This document shows, piece by piece, positions 1 through 9,002 of a stretch of 64,000 nucleotides of DNA. Position 1 is the first letter of the stretch. Each line of letters opens with the position of its first letter. The translations under genes were made by a program, and so were the position numbers. The notes under the pieces are model-generated. The model saw only the letters and a program-made list of their open reading frames with translations. It was not told the origin of the DNA and did no database searches. The DNA is from Paenibacillus cymbidii. GTDB taxonomy: Bacteria; Bacillota; Bacilli; Paenibacillales; NBRC-103111. The DNA lies in assembly GCF_004764705.1 (NCBI RefSeq), contig NZ_SHLX01000030.1, forward strand, positions 46,686 through 110,685, given 5' to 3'.

Positions 1-255
1 GCTGAGCACGACCAGGGAGCCGTCCGTTGCAAGCCCCGCCGCCACGTTCATCCGGTTCTGCTTCGGCAGGTGCCCGGAAGGCACGCCGCCGCGGGCCCAC
101 GTTCGGCCTTCGTCGCCGCTGATCCAGCATTCCACGTCGCCTTCCGTTACGCCGTGATTCGGCTTGCCGAAGATGACGGCGGTGATCGCACCATTCTGCA
201 GCAGCGTCAGGTTCGGCCATGCGCATACATTGTCGATGGCGATGAATCGTTCCAC
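1..255 (-). CDS. Asp-box (BNR/sialidase-fold) protein, 5' part, cut by the window edge
   Basis: This is the N-terminal 85 codons of a minus-strand gene that runs off the left edge. Translation from a GTG at 253-255 gives VERFIAIDNVCAWPNLTLL, preceded by AGGGGAG at a good distance. A clear Asp-box, SGDEGRTW, lies near residue 50; this motif closes a blade turn in sialidase-type beta-propellers. No signal peptide is visible, so a cytoplasmic location is inferred. It has the same fold signature as the two Asp-box proteins at 2805-5186 but is separated from them by a plus-strand gene. Its substrate cannot be read from this fragment, and the fold is shared by sialidases, other glycosidases and some polysaccharide lyases. 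Confidence 0.75.
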   Translation of the reverse strand, partial: MERFIAIDNVCAWPNLTLLQNGAITAVIFGKPNHGVTEGDVECWISGDEGRTWARGGVPSGHLPKQNRMNVAAGLATDGSLVVLS

Positions 256-523
256 TTGCTTCACTCCCCTATTCGGATCTTGTTGCATCGTTATCGTACC
301 CCGCCACCCGGGCGGAAGCCTATGCCGCAATCTTGCGATTTATCGCCCCGTTCTTGACATGTCCGCTGCCGCCCCTGCCGTCCTCTTGCCTCCGAAACTG
401 TGCATTTGCGCAACATTATTGGTCGATTCGGGAAAACTGCGCTTATACGGCCAGTGATACGATGGGGACTAACCGGTCATCGCCGGCACACGGAATGGCG
501 AACAGAATGTGGAGGAAAACCGA

Positions 524-2572
524 ATGGAGACGAATCACGAGCAAATATACCTGACGCGGCTGCTGCGGGACGATCCGGTAACGCCGCATGTGGAACGCTT
601 CCTCGCGAAGCAAACTGGCGAACCGTTTGAGGAATCGGGCGCGACACGCGAGCATTATTTGGCGTTTGCGGAACAGCGGCTGCGCCAGTTTGCATCGGAG
701 CAGGACGAACGCGGCGCAATCCTTGATCCTTACGACGGCGTCGAGCGCCAGTTCGCGACCGCCTGCTTCGCCAAAGCGGGAGCCGTGCTGCTAAACGCAG
801 GACGCTGCGGCGATCTGGGCGAATCGGTGCGGAAGGCGATGGACTGGGCGTCTTATTGCCTCGGGGAAAACAAGATACCGGACGACCATGCCGATTTTAC
901 GACCCATATGCTGGTCAGGGCGCTGCAGCTGCTGGCGCCGGAAACGACCGACGAACGCGTGTTGTCCTGGCGAACGAGCCTGTCCCGTATCGTGCCGGAA
1001 GCTACTTATTCCCAAACCGAACGCAATTTCGCCAATCTCAAATCGATTCGCAACTGGGCGACATACGCCATGCACGGGGAAATGATGCGGCAACGCGAAG
1101 GGCTGACCGATTCCGCCGCTTTCGTGGACAAGTACCTGGCGCCCCAGCTCACCCGCTTTACGCCCGAGGGGCTGTATCGCGACCCGAATTTGCCGGTTGC
1201 CTACGACCTGGCCGCCCGCCAGCAATTAAGCGGTCTGCTGGACGCGGGATATACCGGCGAACATGCGCCGTTTCTGCGCGCTGTCCTGCGGCGCGGAGCA
1301 TGGGCAATGCTGTTCATGCAATCGACGACGGGCACGGTAAGCTGCGGCGGACGCAGCAACCAGATCGTCTGGAACGACTTGACGTTCGCGCATCTGTGCG
1401 AAAGAGAAGCTTCGCTTTATTATGCCGCCGGCGATACGCGAACGGCCGGAAGCTTCAAGCGGGCCGCGCGGCTCGCGCTGCAGTCGATCCGCAGCTGGAG
1501 CGACGATCCGGAGCAATTCCGGCTGTTCAAAAATCGGTTCGACGCGAAGCATCGCGCCGGCTGGGAGCTGTATGCGTACTATTCTCCCTACAGTCTGTAT
1601 GCCGCCCAAATCGCCGCTTCCTGTTATGAAGCGGCGGACGAGCGCATCGCCGAGCTTCCCGCGCCTGCCGATACGGGCGGCTACGCGTTCCACGTGCCGT
1701 CGTTTCACCGGCTGTACGCCAGCAGCAACGGCTACCACCTTGTTGTGGACACGGCGGCACAAATGGGTCACGACGCAACCGGCCTCGTTCGCCTGCACAA
1801 GCGCGGCGTCGCGGAGGAAACGGCGCTTTCGACAGGCATTGCGGGGATGGACGACGAAGTACCGTGGATATTCATCCGGCCGCGTTTGCTCATTCCCTCC
1901 CCGCGCCAAGCCGCAGCGATCGGCCCGATGTGGCGCGACGAGCATGGAACATGGGACCGGCTCGCCCGCTACGGCCGAAAAAAACACGAAGTGTTTCACG
2001 AACTGGACGAAAACGGTCAGCCGATCGACGGCGAGAAGCTGGATTGGCGCACATCGGTCGAAGCGGTGGAAGAAGCTGCCTCCGGGCTCCGGCTGCAAGT
2101 ACGTTACGTTGCCGACCGCAACGTCCGCACAGCCGAGTTCGGCAGCGACGGGCATGGCGCGAATGCGCAAACGACGTACGAGAAGGCCATGGGAGACATC
2201 CGGCCGCGGCCGGGTGCGGGCAGCGCGGCGGAAATCGTCGAGGAATACCGTCTCGGACCAGATGGCGTCACGGTAACCTGGAGTGTGAAAGCGGCGGAGG
2301 GCGGCGACATTACGGCGTTTGGCGTCGGCGTTCCGCTGCTTGCGACCAATGGAGCCGGGGAGGCCGCCGTTACCGGCGATACCCGCTGCGTCCAGGTTAC
2401 GCACGACAGGTACCGGTACACCGTTCGTCCGGTCGACGGGGACGCTCCGCTAACGTACGAACTGCTGCCCGGCCTGATGCCGAACCGCAACGGCCACTAC
2501 CGGCTGGCGCAGTGGACAAGCCGCGAGTCGCGTGCGATTGCGCTTCATTTCGAGCTGCAAGCGCTCGATTAG
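524..2572 (+). CDS. Protein of unknown function, possible polysaccharide-processing enzyme
   Basis: A 682-aa protein that I do not recognise as a named family. The ATG at 524 is preferred over the in-frame GTG at 509 because GGAGG sits 8 nt before it and inside the longer version. The first two thirds is rich in amphipathic helices (for example WNDLTFAHLCEREASLYY near residue 285), while the last 200 residues alternate short strands (EEYRLGPDGVTVTWSVKAAE). Helical-toroid plus beta-sandwich is the layout of several polysaccharide lyases and of glycosidases that act on unsaturated sugars, so that role is an inference from fold impression and neighbours only. No signal peptide is seen. It lies between Asp-box genes on the opposite strand, in a sugar-uptake locus. 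Confidence 0.6.
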   Translation: METNHEQIYLTRLLRDDPVTPHVERFLAKQTGEPFEESGATREHYLAFAEQRLRQFASEQDERGAILDPYDGVERQFATACFAKAGAVLLNAGRCGDLGESVRKAMDWASYCLGENKIPDDHADFTTHMLVRALQLLAPETTDERVLSWRTSLSRIVPEATYSQTERNFANLKSIRNWATYAMHGEMMRQREGLTDSAAFVDKYLAPQLTRFTPEGLYRDPNLPVAYDLAARQQLSGLLDAGYTGEHAPFLRAVLRRGAWAMLFMQSTTGTVSCGGRSNQIVWNDLTFAHLCEREASLYYAAGDTRTAGSFKRAARLALQSIRSWSDDPEQFRLFKNRFDAKHRAGWELYAYYSPYSLYAAQIAASCYEAADERIAELPAPADTGGYAFHVPSFHRLYASSNGYHLVVDTAAQMGHDATGLVRLHKRGVAEETALSTGIAGMDDEVPWIFIRPRLLIPSPRQAAAIGPMWRDEHGTWDRLARYGRKKHEVFHELDENGQPIDGEKLDWRTSVEAVEEAASGLRLQVRYVADRNVRTAEFGSDGHGANAQTTYEKAMGDIRPRPGAGSAAEIVEEYRLGPDGVTVTWSVKAAEGGDITAFGVGVPLLATNGAGEAAVTGDTRCVQVTHDRYRYTVRPVDGDAPLTYELLPGLMPNRNGHYRLAQWTSRESRAIALHFELQALD

Positions 2573-2604
2573 CTGTTGCTACTCGTCGGACATTGGCGGC
2601 CGAT

Positions 2605-2804
2605 TCAAAATAAGCCATGTTTGATTGGCTATTTCGTTAAAAACAGCCTGCCGCAAAAAAATAGCCAGCGATTTCGCTGGCTATTTGGCCGACAAGCTCG
2701 ATTTTGAGGCTGCTTGGGCAGAATAGCCAGTGTTTTCACTGGCTATTTCGCCGAGCCGACTAAAAATGGGCGAATAAGCCATTTTTCATTGGCTATTTTC
2801 GCGA
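2605..2804. repeat. Four-hairpin intergenic element, copy 1
   Basis: Four consecutive imperfect inverted repeats lie at about 2609-2636, 2656-2687, 2721-2752 and 2773-2801. Each has the form AATAGCCA-loop-TGGCTATT, the clearest being AATAGCCAGTG and CACTGGCTATT around TTTT. The spacers between hairpins also resemble those of a second copy at 23072-23275. The element fills the gap between two convergent genes, where it could act as a bidirectional terminator. Confidence 0.8.
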
Positions 2805-4049
2805 TTACAGCTCGGGCGAAAAGCTCAACTCCACCCGCCGCCCGACCGCGCGCCGGCCGGGTTTGCCCCAGGCGCCGAGGTCGTAAGCGATGTACAGTAC
2901 GTTCGGCTGAAGCTCGCGCACCGCCATGTAATGAGTCGTCATGACGCCCGACGTCACTTGCACGACATGGCTCCACGTCTCCCCCTGATCGAAGCTGAAC
3001 GCCACGTAATTGCCGTTCCACGGATGGCTTGGATCCGCCCAGCACATCTTCTCCGAAATGCGTACGCCGAAGACGCAGACGAGCACGCCGTTCCGCAGCT
3101 CGATCAGATCCGGGTCGGCGTACATGCCGCGCAGCTCGCGCCGATCTTCGTGCGTCTGGGCCGCGATCTCGCGGAACTGCTCCGCCCACGACGCGGTGGC
3201 GTGAATGTCGATGTCGCCGAACTGCTCCACGCGCGGTTCGCTCCAGGTCAGCCCTTCGTCGTCGGAATACGCCGACATCATGTCCCGTCCGGTGCGCATC
3301 ATGCAGATGAGCCTGCCCTCATGCGTCCCTTGCGACAACCGAACGAGCACGGGCTCGACGTAGCCTTCGGTGCCGACGTCCGTGCCGTCGACAACGCAGC
3401 CGATTTGCCGCCACGACCTGCCCTTGTCCGAGGAGCGGTACAGAATCGTCCGGCACTTGTGCATGCTCGGCGTATAGGAGCACGGGATGTCGTCGCCGTA
3501 AAACCACGTGTACATCAGCGTCAGCAGGTCGCCGTCCGGCAGCTCCAGCACGGAGCGATGCAGCCGCGCCGCCTGATGGTCGTGGCCGCCGTCGTCTTTC
3601 CTCGAAGCGACGTCGACATTCGTCAGCTCGAACGAAACGGGAATCGGCTCCTCCAGCGTATGCCAATCGTCGTAGGAGTATGCCACTTCCCCGGTGCCGC
3701 GGTCCGGATTTGCCGGATCGGCCACCACGTACGTGTCGAGCGCGATAATCGACCCGTCGGACAGTTGCGCCGCGCCGCCTTCGATGTTCACTTCGTCGAA
3801 GCCTTCCCGGCGCGTCGTCCGCTGCCACGAAACGCCGCCGTCCCGGGAAACGACCGTTGCGATCAAGTGCGCATACACCATCGGCTTCGTGCCGAACGGT
3901 TTCTCCGGCAGCTGCGCCTGCGCCACCATCGTCCCTTGCGACGTTACGAGCAGAAACGGCTGCAGCCCGCCTTCCAGCATCGTCACTTCTTCGCCTAATG
4001 CCGCCTTCACCCTGTTATCCGCTGCGATAATGTTGCCCGTTTCGGCCAT
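2805..4049 (-). CDS. Asp-box (BNR/sialidase-fold) protein
   Basis: A 414-aa protein with at least four Asp-boxes along its length: SRDGGVSW, SSDKGRSW, SDDEGLTW and SFDQGETW. This is the signature of a six-bladed sialidase-type propeller. The ATG at 4049 and the GTG at 4052 both suit the AGGAG upstream. No signal peptide is visible, so it should act inside the cell on imported oligosaccharide. It is the last gene of a five-gene minus-strand operon (solute-binding protein, two permeases, two Asp-box proteins), 36 nt behind its neighbour. No sialic-acid catabolic gene is present in the window, so a true sialidase activity is not supported. A glycosidase or lyase for another acidic glycan is equally possible. 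Confidence 0.8.
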   Translation of the reverse strand: MAETGNIIAADNRVKAALGEEVTMLEGGLQPFLLVTSQGTMVAQAQLPEKPFGTKPMVYAHLIATVVSRDGGVSWQRTTRREGFDEVNIEGGAAQLSDGSIIALDTYVVADPANPDRGTGEVAYSYDDWHTLEEPIPVSFELTNVDVASRKDDGGHDHQAARLHRSVLELPDGDLLTLMYTWFYGDDIPCSYTPSMHKCRTILYRSSDKGRSWRQIGCVVDGTDVGTEGYVEPVLVRLSQGTHEGRLICMMRTGRDMMSAYSDDEGLTWSEPRVEQFGDIDIHATASWAEQFREIAAQTHEDRRELRGMYADPDLIELRNGVLVCVFGVRISEKMCWADPSHPWNGNYVAFSFDQGETWSHVVQVTSGVMTTHYMAVRELQPNVLYIAYDLGAWGKPGRRAVGRRVELSFSPEL

Positions 4050-4085
4050 CACGGCACGCTCCTTTGGGGCTCGCTTTGGCGCGAG

Positions 4086-5186
4086 CTATTCGACTGCGCA
4101 CAAGGAACCGGCGATAAACCGGACTCCATCCGCCAGGTAGTAATAGTACGTAATCAACACGCGTCCATCCGCGAGCTGTACCGCGCTCGTGTAGCCGATG
4201 TCGCCGCCAAGGCCGTCGTCGCGCACGACGAATTCCTCCGCGCTGCCGAGATTCGTGCATTCCGCGTCCAGCACAAGCGCGCGCACGCCGAACGGCTTCA
4301 GCCGGTAGCCGTAGTTAAGCAGTACCCGTCCGTCGGCCAGCTGCAGCGCGTTGAACGGACTCGGCGAATAGATCGGCCACATCTCAACCGGGCTCCATGT
4401 CCGCCCGCCGTCTGTCGATTCGGACGTAAACAGCGGCGACGCAAGATGCTCTTCGCCCGGCGTCTTCTCCAGCTTGACGCTGCGGATGAACAGCACAACC
4501 TTGCCCCCGGCCGTGCGGAACAAATTCGGCTCATGAAAATGATACTGCCCTTCGTACCCCGGCAGCACCGCCAGCCGCTCCCACGTTTGCCCACGGTCGA
4601 CCGTACGCCCGACGACTACGTTGTGCGTGTCGCCTTCCTGCCCGTAGAACGGCGTCAGAATGGCGCCGTCCGGCAGTTCGACGCTGTTGCCGCGCACGGC
4701 GACGTCGCCGAGGCCGGCCGGCAGCGGGCGATCCCAGGTCGCTCCGCCGTCCGTCGAACGGATCGAATACGTGCCGGCCATTTGCCCGACCCAGCGGCCC
4801 TGCACGGCGGTCGTCCATGCGCCGGAGCTCCGTTCCGCCAGCGGCGGCGCGTCCTGCTCCTCGTACACTTTCCACGTAAAATAAGTCGCAAATAGCGTTC
4901 CGTCGGACAGCACGTTCAGACAAGGATCCTGCACGCCGTGGAAAAAATCGTCCCAGATGACCGACGCGGCGGCATCCCAGACGATCCCGTCCTTCGAGCT
5001 TAGCGACACGCCTTTCGAAGAGGCGTCGAGGTGCGTAATCATTCCGTCGTATGCCGCGCGCCGATCGGGCGCCTGGCGGAAGCTCAGCCGGAACGAGCCG
5101 TCCGGCAGCCGTACGGCCGAAGGGAACGAATTGTAATGGGCATCCCGGTAAATTTCCACATGCTGCAGCGGTGTAACTTTGGACAT
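4086..5186 (-). CDS. Asp-box (BNR/sialidase-fold) protein
   Basis: A 366-aa protein with Asp-boxes STDGGATW, TVDRGQTW and STDGGRTW, indicating a sialidase-like beta-propeller. The N-terminal region reads YNSFPSAVRLPDG, where a classical sialidase has the (F/Y)RIP arginine. The arginine is not in that position, which argues against sialidase chemistry. There is no signal peptide. Its start lies 19 nt behind the upstream permease gene, so it is surely cotranscribed with the transporter. It most likely cleaves or modifies the oligosaccharide brought in by that transporter, but the substrate is unknown. Confidence 0.8.
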   Translation of the reverse strand: MSKVTPLQHVEIYRDAHYNSFPSAVRLPDGSFRLSFRQAPDRRAAYDGMITHLDASSKGVSLSSKDGIVWDAAASVIWDDFFHGVQDPCLNVLSDGTLFATYFTWKVYEEQDAPPLAERSSGAWTTAVQGRWVGQMAGTYSIRSTDGGATWDRPLPAGLGDVAVRGNSVELPDGAILTPFYGQEGDTHNVVVGRTVDRGQTWERLAVLPGYEGQYHFHEPNLFRTAGGKVVLFIRSVKLEKTPGEEHLASPLFTSESTDGGRTWSPVEMWPIYSPSPFNALQLADGRVLLNYGYRLKPFGVRALVLDAECTNLGSAEEFVVRDDGLGGDIGYTSAVQLADGRVLITYYYYLADGVRFIAGSLCAVE

Positions 5187-5205
5187 GGCTCCACCTTTCC
5201 TGAGG

Positions 5206-6093
5206 TCAGCCCTTGAGCGAACCGACCATTACGCCTTTGGCGAAATATTTTTGCAGAAACGGATATACGATGACGATCGGCACAATCGCGGCGATAATCG
5301 TTGCGGCTTTTACCGACTGGTTCGTCACTTCCGGCGTAATCTGGATGTACGTGCCGGTGCTGGACGGATCGATTTTATCCTGCTGGAAAATCTTTTGCAC
5401 GAGCAGCTGCACAACGAAGTCGTTCTTCTCGCGCAAATAAATCATCGCGTCGAACCAGGCGTTCCAGTGCGCCACGCCCGACCAGAGGGCGATGACGGCG
5501 ATGATCGGCGCCGACAGCGGGAAGATAATGCGAAACGCCGTCTGCACCGGATTCGCGCCGTCGATGAGCGCCGATTCCTCCAGTTCCTTCGGAAAACCCA
5601 TCAGGAAATTGCGCGCCAGGATAATGTACCAGGCGTTCGCCAGCGTCGGCAGGATGAGCGACCACATCGAGCCGAGCAGCCCGAGCTTGCGAATGTTCAG
5701 AAACGTCGGAATGAGCCCGCCGCTGAAGAAGATCGTAAACAGCATGAACAGCGTAATGACGCCGCGCAGCGGCAAATCCCGGCGCGACAGCCCGTAGGCG
5801 GCGCACATCGTTACGACCACGGTCAATCCCGCGCCCAGCACGGTCCGAATGATTGTGTTCTTATAAGCGACGTAGATGACGTCGCTGGCGAACAACTGCT
5901 TGTAGGTGGCGAGGTTCATCCCCTCCGCCCACATACGCAGCCCAAGCTTGTCGACATAGGCGGGGGCGGTCATCGACAGCATCAGCAGGTTCCAGAACGG
6001 ATACAGAAACAGCAGCGCCAGCACGAGCATGAAAGCGATATTAAACACGTCGAAAGCTTGGCCTGCCATCGTTTTGCGGCGAAATGTCGTCAT
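5206..6093 (-). CDS. Sugar ABC transporter permease, YtcP/LplC type
   Basis: A 295-aa inner-membrane permease of the carbohydrate uptake ABC family. Six hydrophobic segments are visible, and the cytoplasmic EAA loop that contacts the ATPase reads ESALIDGANPVQTAFRIIFP. The protein ends MVGSLKG, typical of this permease type. The ATG at 6091-6093 follows a GGGGG ribosome site; the longer open frame upstream overlaps the other permease and is not used. It pairs with the LplB-type permease encoded upstream. No ATPase gene is nearby, so a shared MsmX-type ATPase encoded elsewhere is expected. Confidence 0.93.
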   Translation of the reverse strand: MTTFRRKTMAGQAFDVFNIAFMLVLALLFLYPFWNLLMLSMTAPAYVDKLGLRMWAEGMNLATYKQLFASDVIYVAYKNTIIRTVLGAGLTVVVTMCAAYGLSRRDLPLRGVITLFMLFTIFFSGGLIPTFLNIRKLGLLGSMWSLILPTLANAWYIILARNFLMGFPKELEESALIDGANPVQTAFRIIFPLSAPIIAVIALWSGVAHWNAWFDAMIYLREKNDFVVQLLVQKIFQQDKIDPSSTGTYIQITPEVTNQSVKAATIIAAIVPIVIVYPFLQKYFAKGVMVGSLKG

Positions 6094-6170
6094 CTTGACG
6101 TCCCCCTGAAAGGTTTGCGATACTACCTGATCTGCCTCCTGCGAGCAAAACTTGCTTCGGAAGCATATGC

Positions 6171-7112
6171 TTACCAAATGCCGTATTCGTTGAAGCGTTT
6201 GATGATGTAATTGGTGCCGACGACGAGCACGAGCGCCACCACATTTTTGAACAGGCCGACTGCCGTGGAGAAACCGTACTTGGTCTCCAGCAGCCCGATC
6301 CGGTACACGTACGTGTCGATGACGTCCGCGACGCTGTATACCGCCGGGTTGTACAGGTTGAAGATTTGATCGAAGCCCGCGTTCATGATGCCGCCGATGC
6401 TGAGAATGAACAGCACGGTCATGATCGGCACAAGCGACGGCAGCGTAATGTAGCGCATCTGCTGGAACCGGTTCGCCCCGTCCATGCGCGCGGATTCGTA
6501 CTGATCCTGGCTGATGCCGGCGATCGCCGCCAAATAAACGACGCTGCCCCAGCCGACGGTTTGCCACAGGTGGCTGACGACCAGCACGCCGACAAACGCG
6601 TCCGGGTTGGCCAGAAAGTGGATCGGCTTGCCGCCGAACAGCGTAATGATATAGTTGAACGCGCCGCGCGACGGCGACAGCAGCTCGATCATGATCCCGG
6701 ACAGAATGACCCAGGACATGAAATGGGGCAAATAGGAGATCGTTTGCACCGCTTTTTTGAACCTGCCGCCAGCCAGCTCGTTGAACAGCAGCGCCAGCAC
6801 GATCGGCGCCGGAAAACCGAATACAATATGCAGTCCGCTGATGATCAGCGTATTGCGCAAGATGCGCCAGAAAAAGATGTCGCCAAACAGCTGGCTGAAA
6901 TTTTCCAAACCGATCCACGGGCTGCCGATAATGCCGTCGACAAACCGGTAGTTTTTGAACGCCATGATGACGCCGTACATCGGCACATAGTTAAACACGA
7001 TGAAACAGACGATCGCCGGGGCCAGCATCAAGTAATAAAATCCGTACCTGTTCCATCTTCCCGCCCACTTGTTCGCCCCTTGCGCCGGCAATTCGGCCGC
7101 GTTTTCGCTCAT
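6171..7112 (-). CDS. Sugar ABC transporter permease, LplB type
   Basis: A 313-aa membrane protein of the LplB/UgpA permease family, with about six transmembrane segments. The N-terminal stretch FNYVPMYGVIMAFKNY is typical of the group that works with large YtcQ/LplA-type binding proteins. The EAA loop reads ESARMDGANRFQQMRYITLP. It lies 33 nt behind the solute-binding gene and 77 nt ahead of the second permease. The two permeases should form a heterodimer for uptake of an oligosaccharide. Confidence 0.94.
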   Translation of the reverse strand: MSENAAELPAQGANKWAGRWNRYGFYYLMLAPAIVCFIVFNYVPMYGVIMAFKNYRFVDGIIGSPWIGLENFSQLFGDIFFWRILRNTLIISGLHIVFGFPAPIVLALLFNELAGGRFKKAVQTISYLPHFMSWVILSGIMIELLSPSRGAFNYIITLFGGKPIHFLANPDAFVGVLVVSHLWQTVGWGSVVYLAAIAGISQDQYESARMDGANRFQQMRYITLPSLVPIMTVLFILSIGGIMNAGFDQIFNLYNPAVYSVADVIDTYVYRIGLLETKYGFSTAVGLFKNVVALVLVVGTNYIIKRFNEYGIW

Positions 7113-7145
7113 GCGGATCGTCTCCTTTCCCGGCGTCCAAGAAGC

Positions 7146-8792
7146 TTACTTCTTGTTCGATTCGTCGTACAGCTTCTGGTAATCGGCAATGATCGACTGG
7201 CCGCCGGCGTCGAGGAACTTTTTCTTGAAGCCTTCCCATTCCTTGTCGATGTCGATTTTGCCGCTGGATGCGTTTGTTTCGAATTCGGTGACGACCGTGT
7301 TGACTGCGGTGCCGTACTTCAGCAGCGAATCATTCGTGCCGGCGACCGTAAAGTTGATGTCGTTGTACTTTTTCGGGCTGGCCATGGCGACGTCGTAAGC
7401 GGGAGCGTCTATCTTCAGCACGTTGTTCTTTTTGTAGAAATCCCAGTTGTCCGGACGCAGCGCGAAATATTGGCCGATGCCTTCCTGCGTGATCTTGTCG
7501 ACGTTCAAGTAGTCCGCCGGCACCTGGATGACGCCGTCCTTGTCAAGCGTATAGCCTTTGCCTTCTTCGCCGAAGTAGGCGCGGATATAGAACTTGTCGT
7601 CCGCGGACATGTACTCCTTGATCGCCATGATCCGCTCCATCTTTTCGTCGCTTGTGTTTTTGCCGAAGAAGAACCCGCGCTGCATCGACGGATAAGCGGC
7701 GCCGCCTGCGCCTTTATCTCCGGTCGGGCCGGTAAACGGCTTGAGGAAGTCGATTTTCGCTTTCGGGTTTTTGTCGGTCACCATCTGCGTGACGTTGGTC
7801 GCCGTCGTCGACGCGTACCACCACGGATGGTCGGCGAGCACGCCGAACTTGCCGTCGGCCCACTTGGCCCGCTGCTGCGGACGCAGGTCGGTGATCGATT
7901 CCGGATCGATCAAGCCTTCCTTGTACCACGATTGAAGCGTTTTCAAATAATCCTTGTAATTGTCGCCCAGCACGCTGGCATTCACTTTGCCGGCGCTGTC
8001 GGCGTAATACTGCACGCCCACCGCGGAACCGCCGAGACCGTACGCGCCGCGCAAATACAGCTGCAAGCCGTGGCTGCCGAACGTGTCCTTTTTGCCGTTC
8101 TGGTCGGGATCGTTGAAGGTGAAGCGCTTCAGCACCTCGTGAAACTCGTCCATCGTTTCCGGCAGCTTGGTAATGCCTACGTTGTCGAGCCAATCTTTGC
8201 GGATGCCCATGACCCACGGCTGCAGCGCCGCGTAGTTGATGAACGGCACGGCGTACAGCTTGCCTTTGTACTTCATCGTGGAAGAGACGATTTTCGGATC
8301 GACCATGCTTTCGATGCTTTTCATCCAGCTCGGCATCAGCTTGCGCAGCTTGTCTTCCGGAACTTCCCGGACGAGTCCCTGCTCCATGACGAACGTCGAG
8401 TCGACGTTGAGCCGGATGTGGTCTGCCGTTTTGCCGTCGGCGAAAAACAGGTTCACCTGCTCCTTGTTGTGCACGTCGAGCGGCACCATCGTGAGCGTGA
8501 CGTTGAACTTCTCCTCGATCAGCTTCTTGATCTTGTTGTCGTTGTTGAAATTCGTTTTGCCGATCTGGTTGTGCCCGATCCACGAAATATCAAGATGTTT
8601 GGCGTACGGGCCCGCCACCGGCGACGCCGATCCCGCGGCCGGAGACGATGACGATGCCGACGCGCTTGGGCTTGCTTTGGCGCCTTCGCCCGAATCTTTG
8701 CCGCTGCAGCCGCTGACGATCGTTGTCGTTACCGCGGCTACCGCGATCCATTTTGCCGTTTTCCCCCATGCAATTTGTTTGACTTGTTCCAA
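7146..8792 (-). CDS. Extracellular solute-binding lipoprotein of sugar ABC transporter, YtcQ/LplA type
   Basis: A 548-aa binding protein. The start is a TTG at 8790-8792 behind GGGGAGGAAGGG; there is no ATG between it and the signal peptide. The signal sequence is followed by the lipobox TIVSGC, giving a lipid-anchored mature protein, and then a Ser/Ala/Pro-rich linker (SPSASASSSSPAAGSASP). The body belongs to the large (over 500 aa) family 1 solute-binding proteins, which bind oligosaccharides such as plant or host glycan fragments. It is the first gene of the five-gene operon. Confidence 0.92.
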   Translation of the reverse strand: MEQVKQIAWGKTAKWIAVAAVTTTIVSGCSGKDSGEGAKASPSASASSSSPAAGSASPVAGPYAKHLDISWIGHNQIGKTNFNNDNKIKKLIEEKFNVTLTMVPLDVHNKEQVNLFFADGKTADHIRLNVDSTFVMEQGLVREVPEDKLRKLMPSWMKSIESMVDPKIVSSTMKYKGKLYAVPFINYAALQPWVMGIRKDWLDNVGITKLPETMDEFHEVLKRFTFNDPDQNGKKDTFGSHGLQLYLRGAYGLGGSAVGVQYYADSAGKVNASVLGDNYKDYLKTLQSWYKEGLIDPESITDLRPQQRAKWADGKFGVLADHPWWYASTTATNVTQMVTDKNPKAKIDFLKPFTGPTGDKGAGGAAYPSMQRGFFFGKNTSDEKMERIMAIKEYMSADDKFYIRAYFGEEGKGYTLDKDGVIQVPADYLNVDKITQEGIGQYFALRPDNWDFYKKNNVLKIDAPAYDVAMASPKKYNDINFTVAGTNDSLLKYGTAVNTVVTEFETNASSGKIDIDKEWEGFKKKFLDAGGQSIIADYQKLYDESNKK

Positions 8793-8940
8793 ACGAATCC
8801 CTTCCTCCCCTTGGCATGTGTGTTGCTCTTTGATCGTACGGGGAGATCCCGCCTGCCGAGAATACCGCAATCGTGACTTCGATCTCCTGTTTGATGATAA
8901 AGTAAAAATAACGGTATCGCGAATATCCGAGAGCAGCGAA

Positions 8941-8976
8941 GAAAACAAAAGGAGGACAGTGGCTGCTGCCCTCCTT
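8941..8976 (-). terminator. Rho-independent terminator of the AraC regulator gene
   Basis: Read on the minus strand, AAGGAGGGCAG pairs with CTGTCCTCCTT (one mismatch) and is followed by TTTTGTTTTC. It separates the regulator gene from the transporter operon, so the operon should have its own promoter in 8793-8940. Confidence 0.85.
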
Positions 8977-9002
8977 ATCTGCTTTCGAGTGCGATTGTGA
9001 GT

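Noticed and set aside
2605..2804. Hairpin array as a possible CRISPR array
   Set aside because: The repeats are imperfect hairpins with related spacers and no cas genes are present.
2805..5186. Naming the Asp-box proteins as sialidases (NanH)
   Set aside because: The Asp-box is a structural motif. The RIP arginine was not found in the 366-aa protein and no sialic-acid pathway gene lies in the window.
6366..8651. 761-codon plus-strand open frame opposite the permease and binding-protein genes
   Set aside because: It is an antisense frame in GC-rich coding DNA with an Arg/His/Asp-rich sequence, no ribosome site and no family features. The minus-strand genes have clear motifs.
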